A stretch of 64,000 nucleotides of DNA, taken from assembly GCA_017504205.1 (NCBI GenBank), contig JAFVRO010000019.1, positions 1 to 64,000 of the forward strand, given 5' to 3'. Below, one piece after another: positions 61,043 to 64,000 of this stretch. The notes under the pieces were generated by a model. That model saw nothing but the letters and a program-made list of their open reading frames with translations. It searched no databases and was not told the DNA's origin. The first letter of the stretch is position 1, and each line of letters starts with the position of its first letter. This stretch comes from Clostridia bacterium. Its GTDB lineage: Bacteria > Bacillota > Clostridia > Oscillospirales > CAG-272. The translations under genes and the position numbers were made by a program.

Positions 61043-63394
61043 ATGATAAAATACACGGAAGGCGCGGAGATTCTCAGGCTCTCTGCGGTTATGATGAATG
61101 GGATAATTCCCTTCCCTTCATCTAATATTGCGTTTGATATAGTGGAGGGGGCATCCTCCAAGGGAATTGAGGCGGCTATGGCGCAGGGTGGAACGGTTTT
61201 ACTTTTGCCTACGTCAAATCCTGCAGGTGAGACGGTGGACGGAGCGCTAACTAAAGAAAGCTTTTGCAGGATAGGTATCATCGCGAGGGTTATCAGTGTA
61301 CGCAACGGAAAAAAGAGCCGTCACGTTGTGTGTGAATGCAAGGCACGCGCGTCGGTTGAAAGCTTTGAGCTTGTTGAAGACCATTATGAGTGTGACGTCA
61401 CAAAGGTAATGGCGTTTGGAGGAAATTCGAGTGCGTACCTTTTAAAATCAGCGAAGGAATATATAAAAAAGCAGTTGAACAAGGTATCCGAGCTTTTACC
61501 TATCAACACGGATGAGCTTCTTATGCTGCTTGATAAGATCAATGACGCGGGAACGCTTGCGGATGTTGTTGCGTCCTCGGGATTTATATCTGCTTATGAG
61601 GACAAGAAGGCACTGCTCTACGAGACTGACGTTGACAAGCGTCTGAAACTCCTGATAGATATATTGGAAAAGCAAAACGCATATTTTGAATATGAAAAGG
61701 GGCTTCACGATAAGGTGCGTGCAAGGCTTACCAAGTCGCAACGAGATTTTTATCTGCACGAGCAGATGAAGGTCATACGCAACGAGCTTGGTGAGGGAGG
61801 AGACTCTGAGCTTGACGAGCTTGAGGCGAGGATAGATGCAGCTCCGCTCAGCGCTGAGGCAAGAAACGGGCTTCACAAGGAGTTGCGCAGGCTTTCAAAG
61901 ACACCTTTTGGGTCTGCGGAGTATTCGGTTATTGAAAACCACATTGATCTTTGCCTTTCGCTTCCGTGGGAGACGAGAACACGCACTGCCATAGATGTTG
62001 CTTTGGCTGAGAGAATACTTGATGACGATCACTACGGACTTGAGAAGGTCAAGGAAAGAATATTGGAGTTTTTGGCTGTCAGAAAGAATAGTGATACGCT
62101 CAAGGGGCAGATAATTTGTCTTGTAGGGCCTCCCGGCACGGGAAAGACTTCTATTGCGTCATCGGTTGCAAGAGCAGTGAAGCGTGAGTTCGTAAGAGTT
62201 TCGCTTGGAGGAATCCGCGACGAGGCGGAGATAAGAGGACACAGAAAGACCTACATAGGGGCGATGCCGGGAAGAATAATCACTGCGCTTCAAAAGGCAG
62301 GCGTGAGCAATCCCGTAATGCTACTTGATGAGATAGACAAGATGTCAAGTGACGTTCACGGAGATCCGACGGCGGCAATGCTTGAGGTATTGGATCCCGA
62401 GCAGAATGTAGCGTTCAGGGATCATTTTGTAGAGTATCCCTTCGATCTTTCAGACGTATTCTTCATAGCAACGGCGAACTCTCTCAAGAGGATACCGCGT
62501 CCGCTCATTGACAGAATGGAAATTATTGAGCTTGGTATTTACACGCGTCTTGAAAAGCTGATGATAGCGAAGAGGCATCTTATACCGAAGCAGCTTAAGC
62601 GTCACGGTGTCAACGGAAACTTTCTGCGCTTTACCGATGCGGCGATATACGAGCTTATAGACGGATACACGCGAGAGGCGGGAGTAAGGCGGCTTGAGCA
62701 GATGATCGCAGAGGTCATACGCAAGTGTATCAGACGTGCGGAGCGCGGAGACGCCAAGAGCAAGCGCACAACTGTAACCGAGACAAATCTTGCGGGTATT
62801 ATCGGTGCGCGCAAAGCGATACCGCCGCACGTTTCAGATGAAGATGAGATAGGAGCAGTCACGGGACTTGCATATACCGAAGTCGGTGGGGATGCACTCG
62901 AAATAGAGGCGGTAGTTACTGACGGAAGTGGCAAGCTTGAGCTTACGGGATCTCTCGGAGACGTAATGAAGGAAAGTGCAAGGATCGCAGTTACCTGTGC
63001 CAGAACGGTAGCGGATGAGTACGGATACAAGGCAGATTTTGTCAAGAGTAAGGATGTGCACATTCACGTTCCCGACGGAGCAGTACCGAAGGATGGGCCG
63101 TCTGCGGGAATCACGCTCTGCACGGCGCTTGTAAGTGCGCTTAGTGGATTTAAGGTGCGTCACGATATTGCTATGACGGGAGAGCTTTCGCTCAGAGGGA
63201 AGGTGCTTGCCATCGGCGGCCTCAAGGAAAAGACTATGGCGGCGTATCAACTTGGCATCAGGACGATAATAATCCCGAAGGACAACGTACCGTCTCTTGA
63301 AGAGATAGACCGACAGATAGTTGATGAGATCGAATTTATTCCCTGCTCAAGCATACGGGAGGTTTTAGATGTAGCGGTTATCAGACCGCAATAA
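61043..63394 (+). CDS. lon: ATP-dependent protease La (LonA)
   Basis: 783-residue AAA+ serine protease that removes damaged and regulatory proteins. N-terminal substrate domain (about 1-210), helical neck, Walker A GPPGTGKTSIASSVAR, Walker B MLLDEIDKM, and a C-terminal protease domain with catalytic Ser in KDGPSAGIT and Lys in LSLRGKVLAIGGLKEK. Length matches LonA of Bacillus (774). GAAAGGG precedes the ATG. engB follows after 21 bp, as in B. subtilis lonA-ysxC. Confidence 0.97.
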   Translation: MIKYTEGAEILRLSAVMMNGIIPFPSSNIAFDIVEGASSKGIEAAMAQGGTVLLLPTSNPAGETVDGALTKESFCRIGIIARVISVRNGKKSRHVVCECKARASVESFELVEDHYECDVTKVMAFGGNSSAYLLKSAKEYIKKQLNKVSELLPINTDELLMLLDKINDAGTLADVVASSGFISAYEDKKALLYETDVDKRLKLLIDILEKQNAYFEYEKGLHDKVRARLTKSQRDFYLHEQMKVIRNELGEGGDSELDELEARIDAAPLSAEARNGLHKELRRLSKTPFGSAEYSVIENHIDLCLSLPWETRTRTAIDVALAERILDDDHYGLEKVKERILEFLAVRKNSDTLKGQIICLVGPPGTGKTSIASSVARAVKREFVRVSLGGIRDEAEIRGHRKTYIGAMPGRIITALQKAGVSNPVMLLDEIDKMSSDVHGDPTAAMLEVLDPEQNVAFRDHFVEYPFDLSDVFFIATANSLKRIPRPLIDRMEIIELGIYTRLEKLMIAKRHLIPKQLKRHGVNGNFLRFTDAAIYELIDGYTREAGVRRLEQMIAEVIRKCIRRAERGDAKSKRTTVTETNLAGIIGARKAIPPHVSDEDEIGAVTGLAYTEVGGDALEIEAVVTDGSGKLELTGSLGDVMKESARIAVTCARTVADEYGYKADFVKSKDVHIHVPDGAVPKDGPSAGITLCTALVSALSGFKVRHDIAMTGELSLRGKVLAIGGLKEKTMAAYQLGIRTIIIPKDNVPSLEEIDRQIVDEIEFIPCSSIREVLDVAVIRPQ

Positions 63395-63415
63395 CGTACA
63401 ACGAAAGGATACGGT

Positions 63416-64000
63416 ATGGCAGACATTAATATACAGAACGCGACGCTCAGGATCACCGCAGGGCTTCCGTCGCAGTTTCCGACGCAGGCAGTACCGCAGG
63501 TGGCATTATCGGGGCGTTCCAACGTGGGAAAAAGCTCACTTATCAACACACTTCTTAACCGAAAGTCATTGGCGCGTGTCAGCTCGTCGCCCGGAAAGAC
63601 TATAACTATAAATTTTTACGATATTGACCGCAAGCTATTTCTCGTTGATATGCCGGGATACGGCTATGCGAAGCGCACTCCTCAGGAAAAGGAGCGTTGG
63701 TCAAGGTTGACGGACGGTTATTTTACCGATAATAAAAATATTGATCTTCTGAAGCTTGTTGTGCAGCTCATTGACAGCCGTGTAGGGCCTACGAAAGATG
63801 ACGAGATGATGTTGAATTATCTCATTTCCATGGGCATTCCTTACATCGTGGTTGCGACGAAGATCGACAAGCTCAACAAGACGGAGAGAGCAAAATCTCT
63901 TGCGTCTCTTGCAGCGCATCCGCTTATAGGGGCGGAAACCCTGATCATTCCCTTCTCCGCGTTGAAAAATGAGGGGCGTCAGGAGCTTTGGCGTGCGATA
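63416..64000 (+). CDS. engB: Ribosome biogenesis GTPase EngB/YsxC (3' end cut by window)
   Basis: 195 codons are visible with no stop before the window edge; the family is about 195-200 residues, so only a few codons are missing. G1 is SGRSNVGKSSLINTLL, G3 DMPGYGYAK and G4 ATKIDK; LSLRGK-type elements are absent, as expected. EngB acts in assembly of the large ribosomal subunit and is essential in Bacillus. The ATG follows GAAAGGA by six bases. It pairs with lon in one transcript. Confidence 0.95.
   Translation, partial: MADINIQNATLRITAGLPSQFPTQAVPQVALSGRSNVGKSSLINTLLNRKSLARVSSSPGKTITINFYDIDRKLFLVDMPGYGYAKRTPQEKERWSRLTDGYFTDNKNIDLLKLVVQLIDSRVGPTKDDEMMLNYLISMGIPYIVVATKIDKLNKTERAKSLASLAAHPLIGAETLIIPFSALKNEGRQELWRAI

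Overview
The window looks like chromosomal DNA from an uncultured, spore-forming member of class Clostridia, probably an anaerobic gut lineage. The evidence is: replicative PolC, the pyrH-frr-uppS-cdsA-dxr-rseP-ispG-polC gene order, both dipicolinate synthase subunits, consensus sigma-A promoters with 17-bp spacers, strong Shine-Dalgarno sites, and several Ser/Thr/Pro/Glu-rich lipoproteins. I saw no phage, plasmid, insertion sequence, CRISPR array or tRNA. Nearly all genes are intact and the base composition looks even.

Layout. 1-350: two tandem consensus promoters and a boxA-like leader on the minus strand, reading out of the left edge; this is almost certainly the start of an rRNA operon. 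457-5875: DUF421/DUF4363 pair, an OPA-type transporter, and a minus-strand unit of zinc-ribbon membrane protein, HAD protein and an endonuclease-fold lipoprotein. 5930-12320: mannose-6-phosphate isomerase with galactose-1-phosphate uridylyltransferase, an amidase, a membrane protein, a second HAD protein, and an orphan CofE-like ligase. 12319-20230: RecQ, a Pit phosphate transporter with its PhoU-like partner, a multidomain flavodiiron protein, and a glycosidase-like protein. 20231-26283: YwaF-like membrane protein, APH(3')-like kinase, glycerol kinase with lactate dehydrogenase, and spoVFA-spoVFB behind a sigma-K-type promoter. 26283-34162: birA and comEC, a transglutaminase lipoprotein with a 42-bp tandem repeat, and a paralogue of the first endonuclease-fold lipoprotein. 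34191-45142: the polC...pyrH block for replication, isoprenoid and phospholipid synthesis and translation. 45211-53125: PcrA, an Asn/Gln-rich 45-residue peptide, two membrane proteins, and SecA. 53234-64000: tRNA modification genes, a lipoprotein, a structured RNA candidate downstream of a DUF1292 gene, hemW-lepA, an oxidoreductase, lon and engB (cut by the window edge).

How it fits together. Most genes are housekeeping: wall and lipid precursors (ispG, dxr, uppS, cdsA), secretion (secA), protein quality control (lon, rseP), and translation (frr, lepA, engB, trmL, mnmA). Carbon genes (manA, galT, glpK, ldh, the glycosidase-like protein) suggest a fermentative sugar user. The flavodiiron protein suggests defence against oxygen or nitric oxide.

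The observations most worth following are the structured RNA candidate at 55862-56101, the unannotated Asn/Gln-rich peptide at 47782-47919, the sigma-K promoter on spoVFA, the paired lipoproteins with a duplicated N-terminal domain, and the CofE-like gene without visible F420 partners. None of these proves a new system from sequence alone.
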